This document shows positions 12,485 through 12,517 of a stretch of DNA of 12,517 nt, one piece after another. Numbering within the stretch: position 1 is the first letter of the stretch; the number at the start of each line of letters is the position of its first letter. Origin of the DNA: Clostridiales bacterium (lineage in GTDB: Bacteria; Bacillota; Clostridia; Lachnospirales; WRAX01); NCBI GenBank assembly GCA_031271375.1, contig JAISVU010000404.1:1-12517 (forward strand). The letters run 5' to 3'. The notes under the pieces were generated by a model, which did not search any database, had not been told where the DNA came from, and saw only the letters and a program-made list of their open reading frames with translations. A program made the position numbers and the translations under genes.

Positions 12485-12517
12485 ATGAAAGCCAGATATA
12501 TGATTATGTCGCTGGTG
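12485..12517 (+). CDS. 5' end of an unidentified gene
   Basis: ATG 12485 follows AGGAGG with six bases between. Only 11 codons (MKARYMIMSLV) are in the window. The basic start followed by hydrophobic residues suggests a signal peptide or a first membrane helix. It is divergent from lepB. No function can be given. Confidence 0.7.
   Translation, partial: MKARYMIMSLV

Overview
The window looks like chromosomal DNA of a Bacillota (Clostridia-like) bacterium. The main pointer is the minus-strand gene order rnhB, a FliK-like gene (ylqG type), a free-standing FlhB C-terminal domain gene (ylqH type) and yraN, which is characteristic of that phylum. Consistent with this are AGGAGG-type ribosome binding sites, TTGACN-17/18-TATAAT-type promoters, a one-membrane-segment type I signal peptidase and a PMCA-type calcium ATPase. 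No rRNA, tRNA, CRISPR array, transposase-bounded element or complete prophage gene was seen.

Layout. (1) 1-264: the 3' end of a plus-strand sugar ABC transporter permease. (2) 254-1239, minus: a two-gene unit of a free-standing, catalytically dead asparagine-synthetase-like glutaminase domain and a GNAT acetyltransferase. (3) 1321-5433, minus: a tightly packed six-gene unit in the order rpn-type nuclease, RseC/MucC-like, rnhB, FliK-like, FlhB-C-like, yraN. It is probably driven from a promoter at 5665-5693 through a leader of about 225 nt. (4) 5788-6882, plus: a membrane acyltransferase with its own promoter. (5) 6851-9514, minus: a P-type Ca2+ ATPase. (6) 9622-11493, plus: a four-gene operon of a cysteine-rich protein, an AAC(6')-like acetyltransferase and an MNT/HEPN pair. 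Its promoter is back to back with that of the ATPase. (7) 11508-12356, minus: a type I signal peptidase with an Arg-rich pentapeptide-repeat N-terminus and an Arg in the position of the catalytic Lys. (8) 12485-12517, plus: the first 11 codons of another gene.

The most interesting points are these. The rpn-type gene has a strong in-frame internal Shine-Dalgarno/ATG that could make a C-terminal RpnS-like antitoxin. The signal peptidase has lost its catalytic lysine while gaining an 11-copy, 15-bp minisatellite. The AsnB-like domain has lost every glutaminase catalytic residue that can be aligned. The operon at 9622-11493 combines an undescribed 17-cysteine protein with a possible aminoglycoside acetyltransferase and a minimal nucleotidyltransferase/HEPN pair. 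All family assignments come from reading motifs by eye; no database search was run.
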